DNA of 64,000 nt from Edaphobacter sp. (lineage in GTDB: Bacteria > Acidobacteriota > Terriglobia > Terriglobales > Acidobacteriaceae): positions 1 to 64,000 of the forward strand of contig NZ_JAPWKF010000001.1 of NCBI RefSeq assembly GCF_028283685.1, written 5' to 3'. Numbering within the stretch: the stretch's first letter is position 1; each line of letters starts with the position of its first letter. Shown piece after piece: positions 36,813 to 46,600 of this stretch. The notes beneath the pieces were generated by a model. That model was not told where the DNA came from. It ran no database searches and saw nothing but the letters and a program-made list of their open reading frames with translations. Made by a program: the position numbers and the translations under genes.

Positions 36813-37394
36813 ATCGATCTTCTATGCGGTAAAGGCGTCTTGGGGTGGATGTCGCCTGGGCTATCCGTGGAGGTATTCCTTTGTGCTGGCACGCCAATAG
36901 CGGCGCAGGAACTTCCCGTTGCACCGGCACCTGCCACATCCAGCCAGCAGGTTCCCGATTTCCCCACGCCCTTCTGTAAAGGCCGTCAAATTCGACGAAT
37001 CGAGCTGCTATTTCAGCGCTCATGCACAAGTTAGACATGTGCTGCAGTTCACTCCGAAGGACGCCTTCTCAACATAAATAGACCGCGCACCTGACGGAAT
37101 GCGAGCAGCGACCATAGGCAAAGGCCGGAGGGCATAGGAGGCATCCTCGATCTGGCTTTTCGCGAGACCTTCAGAGCGGAAGCATCAGTCATTAGCTGTA
37201 ATTGCTTTTTATTTCGATTTGGTTTCCAAGATCGCGACAAAAGGAATTGTCAAATACTTTTTCCTTATTTCGATTGGAGTGTTTAGCCAAACAAAAGTTT
37301 TGACATGTTATTTTTTCGCGATTAGACTGCGCTAACAAAGATCATAAAAGATATAAACAGTAATACAACGTAAACGAAGCGAACAGGAGGTAAT
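36813..37394. other. intergenic region before the Oar-like receptor
   Basis: 582 bp. No gene I can support. The + frame near 36852..37034 includes a stretch that resembles a secreted-protein start (AQELPVAPAPATSS), and the minus frame at 37020..36811 is also open with a protein-like composition; neither has a ribosome-binding site or known relatives I can name, so one may be a decayed gene. The last 100 bp are AT-rich and hold the receptor promoter. Confidence 0.4.
37281..37390 (+). promoter_or_regulatory. sigma70-type promoter and RBS of the Oar-like receptor
   Basis: TTGACA at 37300..37305 and TAGACT at 37323..37328 are 17 bp apart in an AT-rich tract. AGGAGG at 37385..37390 precedes the ATG at 37395 by four bases. 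A partial palindrome GTTTAGCCAAAC (37281..37292, ten of twelve positions symmetric) sits just before the -35 and could be an operator. Confidence 0.55.
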
Positions 37395-40300
37395 ATGCAC
37401 CACCTCGCACGCCGTGCAGCCTTCATGCTACTTACTCTTAGCCCCCTCTCCCTCTTTGCCCAGAAAGATTCCGCGACTCTTCAGGGACTAGTCACCGATG
37501 GAACAGGGGCCGTTGTTCCTGGGGCAAAGGTTCTGGCGAAACAGACCGAAACCAACGCGACCTACAATGTGCAAAGTGATAGTGCGGGCCAGTGGACACT
37601 TAGTCCCGTAAAGATTGGCACCTACACGGTGACGATCTCGGCGGACGGTTTTCGTCCCACGGTCTTCTCCGCGGTCAAAGTTGATGTCCAGCAACGCCAG
37701 CAGCTGGACTCCAAGCTGCAAACAGGCTCGAACAATGAAGTGATCACTGTAACGGAGCGAGCTCCACTGCTGGAGACCAGCACGTCGGAGCGCTCTCAGC
37801 TGATCGACAGCCAGACGATGGTGAATCTTTCACTCAATGGTAGAAATCCCGTGCAGCTTGCCCAGCTATCTGCCGGTGTCACGATGAGCGAGCCCGGATC
37901 GCGTGATGAAAGTGGCTATGGTTTCAGTGCCAACGGAGCCCGCTCGCTGCAGAATAACTTTCTGCTTGATGGAATCGACAACAACTCGTATCTCCCGGAC
38001 CTCCTGAACGAGACAAACTATGTCATCATGCCTTCGGTCGATGCGTTGCAAGAATTTCGCGTAAGCACGAATTCCTATTCGGCTGAATTCGGACGCGCTA
38101 CCGGTGCGGTGGTGAATGCTTCGCTTAAGAGCGGTACGAATCAATTTCACGGAGTGGTCTACGAGTTTCTTCGCAATGAGGCCTTCGATGCCCGCAACTA
38201 TTTTGATACGCGCCGTCCACCCTATAAGCAGAACCAATTTGGCGCGACGCTGGGCGGCCCGATCGTCCGCAATAAGCTCTTTTTCTTCGTGGACTATGAA
38301 GGCCTCCGTATTCGCCAAGGACTGACGGATGTTGCCCTGGTTCCTACGCAGGCACAGCGAAATGGAGATTTCTCCAGTCAGCTTGATCTATCGTCACCAA
38401 CCGGAGTCAGCGACTGCAACGGAATGTCGACCTATGCAGGAGAGCTCTTCGATACGAAGAAGACCCAGGCATCTGCTGCGAGCAGCAGCGGCTACTGCGG
38501 AGTTCCATTCGGCTATAACGGTAACCTGCCCTCCAATGTGATTCCGGCGAGCAGGCAGGATGGCCTTGGCGCGAAGCTGGCAGCCCTTTACCCACAGCCA
38601 AACTACAACGGTTCTGGTTACAACTACGCTTACAATCCCATCCAAACCCGCAACCGTGATCAGGGCGATGCTCGTGTCGATCAGACGCTTGGACATAACG
38701 ATACTGCGTTCTATCGCTTCAGCATGTCGCGCCAGCCTGCTGTCATCCCAGGACCGTTTACAGGACTCGCCGATGGAGGAGGCTTCTTCACCGGTATCGA
38801 GCAGAACAATGGATATAGCATCGCGGCGAGTGAGACGCATATCTTTTCCCCGAAGCTGGTCAATGAGTTTCGCATCGGCTACAACAGGCTTCATTCAAGC
38901 CGTTATCAATTCAACTACGGTGAAGATGTTTCGGGAACAATAGGCTTCCCGGGTGTCCCCTATACTCCAGGTACGGACAACGGCGGCCTTCCGCAACTCT
39001 CGTTCAACGACATGGCGACGATTGGCAGTCCAACCTATCTTCCATCGAATGAAATTCAAAACACGTACATCCTCTCCGACACGTTGACCAGGGTGATGGG
39101 CAGCCACAGCCTCAAGTTTGGTGGGGAGGTGCGCAGGCAGGAGTTTACGATCTATCAGCCTGCGGCTCCGCGCGGCTACCTGTCGTTCGGAACGCAATAC
39201 ACCGACAATCCTGCAGCCCAAGGATCTGGCGGAAGTGGATTTGCAACGCTGCTGACAGGGCAACCGGGAAGTGGCGGAATCAACAACTTGAACAACGTCG
39301 ATTACTTCCGCAATGCATGGAGCGTCTTCGCGCTGGACGATTGGCGCGTAACGCCCCGGCTTACATTCAACCTTGGCATCCGCTACGAGTATTACTCTCC
39401 CATCACCGAGCGGCATAATGCTCAGGCGAATTTCAATCCTGATACAGGCCAGCTCGATATTCCTCGCAGCAGCAATGTGTCCCTGACGCCCACACTGGCC
39501 ACGTTGCTGACCGTCAATCACAATGCTCCAAACGCACTGATTGCGGCAGACCGCAATAACTTTGCTCCACGTGTTGGTCTGGCCTACAGCATCTCGAAGA
39601 ATCTCTTATATCGCTCAGGATTCGGTATGTTCTTCAACGGCGATGAAAATGGACCGTACAGCAACCCAAGTCCAGGATTCAACCCACCGTATTTCTCGAG
39701 TCAGAGCTTCAATGCGAATTGTAGCCAGTCGGCTTATACCGGAAGTGCTGTCGACTGTTCTGTCCCAGGTTTGGAACAGCTTTCGAATGGATTTCCGAGT
39801 ACGTCTCTGAGCGATCCGAATACCCCAAATCTCTTTTCGGAGAATCCACGTCTTCGTACGCCTTATGTCATCCAGTGGCACGGCACGCTTCAGTACCAGG
39901 CAGGCACCTCGACTGTGCTGGAGCTGGGATATGTAGGCTCCAAGGGGACGAAGCTGTATACCTTCAGCAACCTGAACCAGGCTGCGCCAACTGCGGATGC
40001 CTCATCGCCAACGGCATCCAGAAGACCGTTTCCGATGATCAATGCATCCATCAGCAACTTAAATGGATGGGGTTATTCCTTCTACGACGGCCTGCAAGCG
40101 CGCGTGGAGCATCGATTTGGCAATGGCCTTTCGGCACTGGTGAATTACACCTACAGCCACGCGCTCGGCAATTCGTCCAATGCGAATCTCGGTTCGCAGA
40201 ATAACGATAGCTTCCGGTGGAGCAAGCACCCCGAATGGGAGTACGGCAATCTCGACTTCGATGTGCGGCATCGTTTTGTTGCCAGCTACACTTACCAGCT

Positions 40301-40829
40301 GCCGATCGGCCGCGGGAAACTTCTCCTGGGCAATATGGGAAATTTTGCAAACGTGGTCATCGGCGGATGGCAAACTTCCGGGATTGCTACGCTTTCCACC
40401 GGAACATACTTCACGGTGACGGACTCGAACGCTGGTTTTGCGAACTCTGATGGTCAGCAGCGTCCTGACTTTGTTCCAGGAGTGAAGGCCTCCGATAAGC
40501 CGTGTGTCGCAGGAACTTACTTCAATACCTGCGCGTTTGCGGATCCTGCACTTGGTTCATTCGGAAATGTTTCGCTCAATAGCCTGAAGGGGCCGGGCAT
40601 GATTAGCTGGGATGCCTCGCTGATGAAGGAAGTTCCCATTCATGAGACCACACACCTTGAATTCCGGGCGGAGTTGTTCAACGTGCTCAACCATACGAAC
40701 TTCCTTTTCGCGGCTCCGGGGCCGCAGAACGGAATCAACTCGACTGTTATGGGAAGCAGTCAATTCGGTTACGTGACCGCCGCGCGCGATCCACGACAGA
40801 TTCAACTGGCACTCAAACTGTATTACTAA
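37395..40829 (+). CDS. Oar-like TonB-dependent outer-membrane receptor with carboxypeptidase-regulatory N-domain
   Basis: 1144 residues. Sec signal (cleavage near LSLFAQ), carboxypeptidase-regulatory-like Ig domain (about 27-110: ATLQGLVTDGTGAVVPGAKV), a plug domain (about 115-260) with the LDGIDNNSYL and FRVSTNSYSAEFGRATGAVVN motifs, and a large beta-barrel ending in an aromatic residue (ALKLYY). These receptors are greatly expanded in Acidobacteriota and are thought to import oligosaccharides or other large nutrients. Own promoter, no linked SusD. Substrate unknown; no sugar enzyme is adjacent. Confidence 0.9.
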   Translation: MHHLARRAAFMLLTLSPLSLFAQKDSATLQGLVTDGTGAVVPGAKVLAKQTETNATYNVQSDSAGQWTLSPVKIGTYTVTISADGFRPTVFSAVKVDVQQRQQLDSKLQTGSNNEVITVTERAPLLETSTSERSQLIDSQTMVNLSLNGRNPVQLAQLSAGVTMSEPGSRDESGYGFSANGARSLQNNFLLDGIDNNSYLPDLLNETNYVIMPSVDALQEFRVSTNSYSAEFGRATGAVVNASLKSGTNQFHGVVYEFLRNEAFDARNYFDTRRPPYKQNQFGATLGGPIVRNKLFFFVDYEGLRIRQGLTDVALVPTQAQRNGDFSSQLDLSSPTGVSDCNGMSTYAGELFDTKKTQASAASSSGYCGVPFGYNGNLPSNVIPASRQDGLGAKLAALYPQPNYNGSGYNYAYNPIQTRNRDQGDARVDQTLGHNDTAFYRFSMSRQPAVIPGPFTGLADGGGFFTGIEQNNGYSIAASETHIFSPKLVNEFRIGYNRLHSSRYQFNYGEDVSGTIGFPGVPYTPGTDNGGLPQLSFNDMATIGSPTYLPSNEIQNTYILSDTLTRVMGSHSLKFGGEVRRQEFTIYQPAAPRGYLSFGTQYTDNPAAQGSGGSGFATLLTGQPGSGGINNLNNVDYFRNAWSVFALDDWRVTPRLTFNLGIRYEYYSPITERHNAQANFNPDTGQLDIPRSSNVSLTPTLATLLTVNHNAPNALIAADRNNFAPRVGLAYSISKNLLYRSGFGMFFNGDENGPYSNPSPGFNPPYFSSQSFNANCSQSAYTGSAVDCSVPGLEQLSNGFPSTSLSDPNTPNLFSENPRLRTPYVIQWHGTLQYQAGTSTVLELGYVGSKGTKLYTFSNLNQAAPTADASSPTASRRPFPMINASISNLNGWGYSFYDGLQARVEHRFGNGLSALVNYTYSHALGNSSNANLGSQNNDSFRWSKHPEWEYGNLDFDVRHRFVASYTYQLPIGRGKLLLGNMGNFANVVIGGWQTSGIATLSTGTYFTVTDSNAGFANSDGQQRPDFVPGVKASDKPCVAGTYFNTCAFADPALGSFGNVSLNSLKGPGMISWDASLMKEVPIHETTHLEFRAELFNVLNHTNFLFAAPGPQNGINSTVMGSSQFGYVTAARDPRQIQLALKLYY

Positions 40830-40842
40830 TCGGAAGATAAGA

Positions 40843-40883
40843 TTGAGAATGGGAGGCCACCTCTACACGCTTCTCATTCTCAA
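40843..40883 (+). terminator. candidate hairpin after the receptor
   Basis: TTGAGAATG (40843..40851) pairs perfectly with CATTCTCAA (40875..40883) around a 23-nt loop, 13 bp after the stop. Long loop and no T-run, so only a candidate. Confidence 0.4.
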
Positions 40884-41055
40884 ACCTCTTCGGCCATCGG
40901 AACTTCAACGCTGGTTAGGCATGTCTTCTAGCGAAAATGCGAGCGCTTTAGAAGGGGACTCCGCATAAATGCAGCCCGGGATGGGCTCTCAACCCTTGGC
41001 TGCGTTTTGATTGTAGAAATAGTTCTCGCTGTAGTCCGTGCATTTGAAATGAGAG

Positions 41056-42618
41056 TTATTGCCGCTTAATCAGTGGAGCCACGACGTAGAGCGTGCTTAT
41101 ATTCAGAATGCGTTGGATCTCGTTTTGTACGCCGACACCTCGCTGAGATCCCCACAGCCCCCCGTAAGGTTCGAATTCGTCGGCGTCTAGCGCTGTGTAG
41201 ATATCCAAGTCCGCACAGCCATAATCCATCACGTAGTAGCCGTACGTCTGCATCGCTTCAAGGATGCGGAATGCGGGCAGTGACAGGTCTAGCGTTTTGA
41301 GGTCGAGCTTGGGGTCTAGTTGAATGATTCCCCCATAGGGGACGAGGCCGGTATTCATCGCCCCCTGCCCTGAACAGGAATCTTTAGCTGTGCTTGCACC
41401 TGCGTCCCAGGCGCTCGCAGGATAGGCTCGAGCGGCCCAGATTCGGCGAACGGGACCGCCGATGGCATGGGATATAGGCTTTGCCGGATCCGTGCTTTCG
41501 CCGGGTTGGATGAGGAGTGGAAGCTCCGCGAAATTTGCCGCAATGGAGCCGCCTCTGTCTCCCATCGAATCAAACGGGGTAGGCCCCGCCGCATAGAGCG
41601 CATTGGGAGACCCCGAAGATGGATTGATGGATGCTTTGTAGGTGCTGACGAACGATCTGCTTTGCGGATCAATGAAGATCACATGGCGGTCTCCAGCTAC
41701 AGTGGTGGGTAAGTGTTTCGACCAGTCGGCAGGAATGCGAAATGAAATCGTCTCAAGGGTGGAACTTACGTTGTACCACTGGCTCCGGACGATCAGCTCC
41801 GGACTGCTTGTCTTGGCAAAAACCTGGCCGAAACCAATGCCGTCACCGCCATGCGCTGTATTGAGTTGGATGCTGTGGAGGTATCCTGCCGGTAGCGGAA
41901 CCCTGGGCCACTGTGCAGGAATCGCGTGATAGAACACGGTGTCGCGCGAGAACATCATGCTCCAACGTGCCTTTCCGTCGCTTCTATTGGGAGGAGCCCA
42001 GCTTCTGGGTGCAAGGTTTCGAAGGATGTTGGAGCGATCCTCGTCTGCATCTAAAAAAAGATCGATGCCCCAATTGTGATACATGGCTTCAATCTCTCTT
42101 CTGTGCTCTTGGTTAGATATGCAGTTCAATGAATCTTCAGCGTTCTTGCATGGGAAAAGAGGTGCAGCATGAGTCGTATTGTGTGGTCGGGAAGGATACG
42201 GCGTAAGGTCTTTGCTGAAGGCATCGTTGTTGGAACGAATGACGCGAATCGTCAGGATGTCGCTCCGATCAGTTCGGTCTAAAGTGTCTGTAAAGCGGGC
42301 CTGTATGTGGTGTTCACCATAGCCCAGGCTTTCGATGTTGAAACCACGTGGCTCCTCTGCGGAGGTTCCTCCCAGCCAGTAAGGGGCAACGTCCTGCTTA
42401 TCGATAGGCTTTCCGTCCACCTCAAAGATGACCTTTGCATTGGAAGGAGCGCCGTCGATACTCAGAAAGACCGTTCCACTTACAATTGCCGGACTTGTCA
42501 GGCCGTTGAGCCGTATCTCTCGATGTGCAGGCTCCGTGTGTTGCGAGTTGGTCTGCGCAACACAATACCTCCCCGCTGCCAGTAGATCGAGCGTGAATAG
42601 AAGGATAAGCCAATTCAT
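41056..42618 (-). CDS. secreted protein of unknown function, EPS-locus paralogue A
   Basis: 520 residues; family not recognised. Sec signal (about 1-21), an Ig-like beta domain (about 37-125, with the APYWLGG motif), a short acidic loop resembling a calcium site (FLDADEDRSN, about residue 197) after MYHNWGID, then a globular domain with strongly conserved blocks: AHGGDGIGFGQ, RHVIFIDP, SHAIGGPV, GLVPYGGIIQLDPKLDL and QTYGYYVMDYGCADLDIYTA. A full-length paralogue lies at 55006..56763. Last gene of the EPS operon, 37 bp after the GT4 gene. A secreted enzyme or polysaccharide-binding protein is conceivable, not shown. Confidence 0.8.
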   Translation of the reverse strand: MNWLILLFTLDLLAAGRYCVAQTNSQHTEPAHREIRLNGLTSPAIVSGTVFLSIDGAPSNAKVIFEVDGKPIDKQDVAPYWLGGTSAEEPRGFNIESLGYGEHHIQARFTDTLDRTDRSDILTIRVIRSNNDAFSKDLTPYPSRPHNTTHAAPLFPCKNAEDSLNCISNQEHRREIEAMYHNWGIDLFLDADEDRSNILRNLAPRSWAPPNRSDGKARWSMMFSRDTVFYHAIPAQWPRVPLPAGYLHSIQLNTAHGGDGIGFGQVFAKTSSPELIVRSQWYNVSSTLETISFRIPADWSKHLPTTVAGDRHVIFIDPQSRSFVSTYKASINPSSGSPNALYAAGPTPFDSMGDRGGSIAANFAELPLLIQPGESTDPAKPISHAIGGPVRRIWAARAYPASAWDAGASTAKDSCSGQGAMNTGLVPYGGIIQLDPKLDLKTLDLSLPAFRILEAMQTYGYYVMDYGCADLDIYTALDADEFEPYGGLWGSQRGVGVQNEIQRILNISTLYVVAPLIKRQ

Positions 42619-42655
42619 AGGTTGCCGTTATTCGTGTTAAGCAGTCCGCATAGCA

Positions 42656-43759
42656 TCACTTGTGGCCTGGATGGATGAATTGCGGTACCTCCGCCGCAGG
42701 CTTCCCGTGCAGAAGCCGCCAATACAGCGATTCAAGCTGTTTGGAGACCGCTTCGAGGCTGCATGTGTTTTGGATTGTCTTCGCACCGCGCTCGCCGATG
42801 GTCTGCGCATGAGATGAATCCATAAGCAAAAAGAGAATTGTCTTGGCGATGGAGACAGAATCTCCAGCGTCGGCAAAGAGGCCATTCTCACCGTGTTCGA
42901 TATAGTTCGGAAGTCCGCCGACTTTGGTGCAAACGACAGGTATGCCACGCGCCATGGCCTCAAGAACTACCATTGGAACTCCCTCGTTGTAGCTGGGAAG
43001 ACAAAAGATCGTGGCAGACTCGTAAGCCTTCGACATCTCTTCGGGACTCAGCCATCCCATGAACTTCACCGACTCGCGTATCCCATATGTATCTGCCATT
43101 GCCTTGGCGACTTCAATATCCCCGTGACCAGCGAACCAGAATTGTGTGCTTGGAAATGCCTTTAGTATCGGCACTGCCGCCGCAAGTAGATCCTGGTAGC
43201 CCTTGCGGGCTTCGAGCTTTCCTGCGTAGAGCACAACCGGAGTCTGATCTGGAGTCCAGCTATTTCTCCTGAATGTCGAGACGGGATTCTGAATGACTGA
43301 TACAGAAAGAGAAGCATCGCGTGCGGTCATGGCATCAGCCCACACCTGCGAAAGCGCTATAACATGGTCCGCGAGCCTGAGAGTCAGGCGTCCCGCATAA
43401 AGCGTTGTACTGTCGAACAGCGATTCCATGCTGAAAGCATGGACGTGAACGATGACCGGCTTGCCCAGAGATTTCGCCATCAGAATCAATGGAAGCTTCC
43501 GCAACACACTCTTTTGGGCGGCAAGATGCACATGCACAATCGTCGCGCGAGCAATCAGAAGTGGGGCTGCCACGTAGGCCTTGGCCGCCGAAAGGATCTT
43601 TCGCCAGGAGCTTCGATCGTCGTACGTCGACAACAGCCGGGCCCGCATCACGCGCCAGGCCTCTGTCTGGGAGTGCAGGCGAACGACGGATGCAATCCCT
43701 CCCCGCCCGTCAGCGGGTGCAATAACAAGAACGATAAAGTCTTGATCGAGAGTCTTCAT
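42656..43759 (-). CDS. GT4-family glycosyltransferase
   Basis: 367 residues. GT-B fold retaining glycosyltransferase: N-terminal GGIASVV loop, HVHLAA segment, nucleotide-sugar domain VVLYAGKLEARKGY and the EX7E motif in NEGVPMVVLEAMARG with PVVCTKVGGLPNYI. Adds one sugar to the lipid-linked repeat unit of the exopolysaccharide. Its start codon abuts the stop of the WecA-like gene with no gap. Donor and acceptor unknown. Confidence 0.9.
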   Translation of the reverse strand: MKTLDQDFIVLVIAPADGRGGIASVVRLHSQTEAWRVMRARLLSTYDDRSSWRKILSAAKAYVAAPLLIARATIVHVHLAAQKSVLRKLPLILMAKSLGKPVIVHVHAFSMESLFDSTTLYAGRLTLRLADHVIALSQVWADAMTARDASLSVSVIQNPVSTFRRNSWTPDQTPVVLYAGKLEARKGYQDLLAAAVPILKAFPSTQFWFAGHGDIEVAKAMADTYGIRESVKFMGWLSPEEMSKAYESATIFCLPSYNEGVPMVVLEAMARGIPVVCTKVGGLPNYIEHGENGLFADAGDSVSIAKTILFLLMDSSHAQTIGERGAKTIQNTCSLEAVSKQLESLYWRLLHGKPAAEVPQFIHPGHK

Positions 43760-45697
43760 TTATGCGCCTGCCCTAGAGCCTGCCGATGCTTCTGTCGCTG
43801 GATGAGTGATGGAGAAGGCCATGCCCAGCGGGGATGGGGAAAACCTTGATGGACCGAGTGCGGGTGGAAGGATATCCTGCTCGATGGAGTGGACGATGGT
43901 ATAGGTGATTCCACTCAACTTGCACAACTGGATCAAGGACAGAGCTGCCCCCGACGAAACTTCTGCAGACGGCAGCAGCAGTTCATGAATCCCATAGGTC
44001 TCAACCGTGTTTAAGGCATTACTCGTGCTGCCGAGCAATGGTAGGCCACAGACGTAGGCCCCTCGCAGCTCCGGACGGCTATCGATAAAGCCTAAGGGTT
44101 CACAGTCCGGGCACAGACGCCGCAGGCTTGAGAGGATATCCACTCCAGCCTGCGTCGCTCCAAAAATCGCAATACGCCGCCTGCTCCTCGGACTGGTGCG
44201 GGGCCTGCATGCATTCAACACTAAGGGTGTCGCTACCTGCAGTCCCACGCTCAGAACGATCAGGAAGAGACATTCAAAGAGAATGAAACGAGGGTACGCG
44301 ATCACGCTTGATGGGCACAAGGCAAGTGCAACGAGTGCACCGGCCAGGCCTGCAACGAGACTCATGCCGGTAATAGTTGGAATTTCTTCCAGAGAGAGCA
44401 GGCGCCACTGGCTCCGGTATATGCGGAAGAGCACAAGCACACCGCACTGTGTGAGCGCCCATGTAATGCCGACCCGCGATAAGGCAAGCCCGAGAACGGA
44501 GGAGGCAGGAAATTGACTTAGCAACGTCAAATAAAGGGCGAGCCAGCTTATTCCTACTAGCAGAAAGATTTTGGTTGCATTCATCAGCGCAGATGAGTTG
44601 ATGAGACTAGCGAAGCGTGTCCGGACCAAGGTTATTGCTGCGATGCGCCGTGCGGAGCCCATCCTTACGGAGACCACCCGCTGCTGCGTTTGCTGAACAC
44701 CTGCGCCAAGATGTTGCGCCACTGCGAGTAGTGGCAGCCATGCAATGATCAGCAGTAGCCAACCACACGATGGGAGGTACTCTGCCAGGAACGCCAGTGG
44801 CGCAAGCCAGAGAATATTGATGGCAGCGACTCCAAGCGTCGTGCGCAGGTGGCCATAGCGCTTTGCTGCGTGCTGGAAAGCGTGCGTGCAGTGAGGGAGA
44901 TACCATTGTTCCCCGCGAAGGAAGCGCTTGCCAAGCGTAAGCGTTGCATCGATGATGAACACGCCGAGCAGAATCAGCGGTACAGGAAATGCGAGATCGC
45001 CTCGCACCACAGCCGTCAGCATGAGAGCACCCATGACATAGCCGAGGAAGCAACTGCCGGCGTCTCCCATAAATACAGCAGCTGGAGGCCAGTTCCAGAT
45101 CAGAAATCCTGAAGTGCTGACAGCAAGGAGTGCGAATGATAGGGCGACGGTATCAAAATTGTGCCGTGCCAGGACGATAAGGGAACATGAAGCGCCCACG
45201 CAGATGATCTCTGTTGTTGCAATGCCATCGATGCCATCCATAAAGTTTGTCAAGTTGATCAGCCAGACGAAGCCAAAGACTGCACCGATCAGGATGATGG
45301 GCAAAAGGGGATGACGCCACACCTGGGGCCACCACGTTGCCAGGAGACAGATCACCGCTGCTGCAGAGATCATCACCTGAGCGATCAGGCGACCGACGAT
45401 CGGTAATCCCGCGCAGTCATCCCAGAATCCAAGGATGGCAACCAGGGCTCCTGCAAACAGGCTGACAGCTTCGAGCGGCTGAAGCAGATGTAATGCAGAT
45501 AGACACGCGACACCAGCGAGGAAGACAATTGCAAAGACAATGCCGCCGCCGCGTGGCGTCGGAACCGAATGAGAGCTGCGATCATTCGGTATGTCGACAA
45601 CTCTATGCTCGAGAGCAATCAGAAGATATTTCTTGGTGCCAAACCAGGATAACCAGCCGCAGGCAAGCAGACTAGCAACTACTAACAAGACGCTCAT
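43760..45697 (-). CDS. WecA/MraY-like priming transferase fused to membrane plus Rossmann (CoA-binding-3-like) domain
   Basis: 645 residues from the ATG at 45697 (GGAGAT six bases before). The first 330 residues are a polyprenyl-phosphate sugar-1-phosphate transferase with NLTNFMDGIDGIA, FMGDAGSCFLGY and a C-terminal THAFQHA motif. It continues with about four more membrane helices (about 350-470) and a Rossmann-like domain (RRIAIFGATQAGVDIL...GFIDSRPELRGAYVCGLPLLG), which is the N-terminal module of FlaA1/CapD or WbaP-type proteins. The catalytic parts that normally follow that module are missing. Likely starts the repeat unit on undecaprenyl phosphate. Confidence 0.88.
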   Translation of the reverse strand: MSVLLVVASLLACGWLSWFGTKKYLLIALEHRVVDIPNDRSSHSVPTPRGGGIVFAIVFLAGVACLSALHLLQPLEAVSLFAGALVAILGFWDDCAGLPIVGRLIAQVMISAAAVICLLATWWPQVWRHPLLPIILIGAVFGFVWLINLTNFMDGIDGIATTEIICVGASCSLIVLARHNFDTVALSFALLAVSTSGFLIWNWPPAAVFMGDAGSCFLGYVMGALMLTAVVRGDLAFPVPLILLGVFIIDATLTLGKRFLRGEQWYLPHCTHAFQHAAKRYGHLRTTLGVAAINILWLAPLAFLAEYLPSCGWLLLIIAWLPLLAVAQHLGAGVQQTQQRVVSVRMGSARRIAAITLVRTRFASLINSSALMNATKIFLLVGISWLALYLTLLSQFPASSVLGLALSRVGITWALTQCGVLVLFRIYRSQWRLLSLEEIPTITGMSLVAGLAGALVALALCPSSVIAYPRFILFECLFLIVLSVGLQVATPLVLNACRPRTSPRSRRRIAIFGATQAGVDILSSLRRLCPDCEPLGFIDSRPELRGAYVCGLPLLGSTSNALNTVETYGIHELLLPSAEVSSGAALSLIQLCKLSGITYTIVHSIEQDILPPALGPSRFSPSPLGMAFSITHPATEASAGSRAGA

Positions 45698-45809
45698 GGG
45701 TGATCTCCGATTGTTGGATCTGTCGAGTGATCTCTTCCGGCCCAAACTTGCCCATGTATCACGACCCCAATACTTGTTCCTTAGTCCTTGCTCTATCCAC
45801 TGCGTGTGG

Positions 45810-46589
45810 TTAGGCATCCCCAGCCTGTCGACGAAGGGGTTCGCGGAGAAGTTGCTTGAGCGCAAGGTATGCAAACACAGGGGACGCGAGATTGCGACGG
45901 ATCAGTCGTCTCGGCTCCTGACACAGTCTCACCAGCCAATTTAGCCCAAGCCGCTGAACCCATAATGGAGGCAATCTTTTCTCGCCGGAAAAGAACTCAA
46001 ATGCAGCTCCCACACCGAGACTGACGCATGGCATCGTACCTGCCCACTGCCGCATCCACATCTCTTGCTTAGGAGAGCCAAGTCCCACGAAGAGAAGTTG
46101 CGTTTCCGATTCAACGATCTCGCGAATATCTTCTCTTTGTTCCTCCTCCGTCAACTGACGAAATGGAGGTGAGTGCAGGTAGCAGACCGTCAACTGCGGT
46201 AGTTCGCGTCGGATGCGGGAGAGGATGAGTCCGAGCGTCTCTTCGCGGCCCCCGTAAAAGCCAACATGCACTCCTTCATTAGCAGCCCGTTGAAGCAGGT
46301 CGACAAACAGGCGTGGTCCACTGATGCACTCAGCATTAGAGAAGCCTTTCGCCTTCAGGCACCATGCGACTGGAACTCCATCGGGATTCACCATCTCGGC
46401 GAAGCGATATGCTTCATCGATAGCCGAGATGTGCGTTGCTTCGACCAGCATATGTGCGGTTGCGAAGCAGATGTAGGCTGACTTGCGTTCTTGTGCGAGC
46501 GTCACAATTCTCGTGCAGGCTTCTTTCCTTGTTGTCACGTCGATTGCTGTATTCAGGACAGATGTTGTTTCTCGTGCGAACGCCAACAT
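45810..46589 (-). CDS. WecG/TagA/CpsF-family glycosyltransferase (GT26)
   Basis: 259 residues. GT26 pattern: FATAHMLVEA, NPDGVPVAWCLKAKG, FYGGREETL, LFVGLGSPKQEMWM and GVGAAFEFFSGEKRLPP. Transfers the second sugar, in known members N-acetylmannosamine-type, onto a lipid-linked primer. A C-terminal basic amphipathic tail fits membrane attachment. Eleven bp after the polymerase gene and 112 bp before the priming gene. Confidence 0.92.
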   Translation of the reverse strand: MLAFARETTSVLNTAIDVTTRKEACTRIVTLAQERKSAYICFATAHMLVEATHISAIDEAYRFAEMVNPDGVPVAWCLKAKGFSNAECISGPRLFVDLLQRAANEGVHVGFYGGREETLGLILSRIRRELPQLTVCYLHSPPFRQLTEEEQREDIREIVESETQLLFVGLGSPKQEMWMRQWAGTMPCVSLGVGAAFEFFSGEKRLPPLWVQRLGLNWLVRLCQEPRRLIRRNLASPVFAYLALKQLLREPLRRQAGDA

Positions 46590-46600
46590 AGCTTGCCTCT

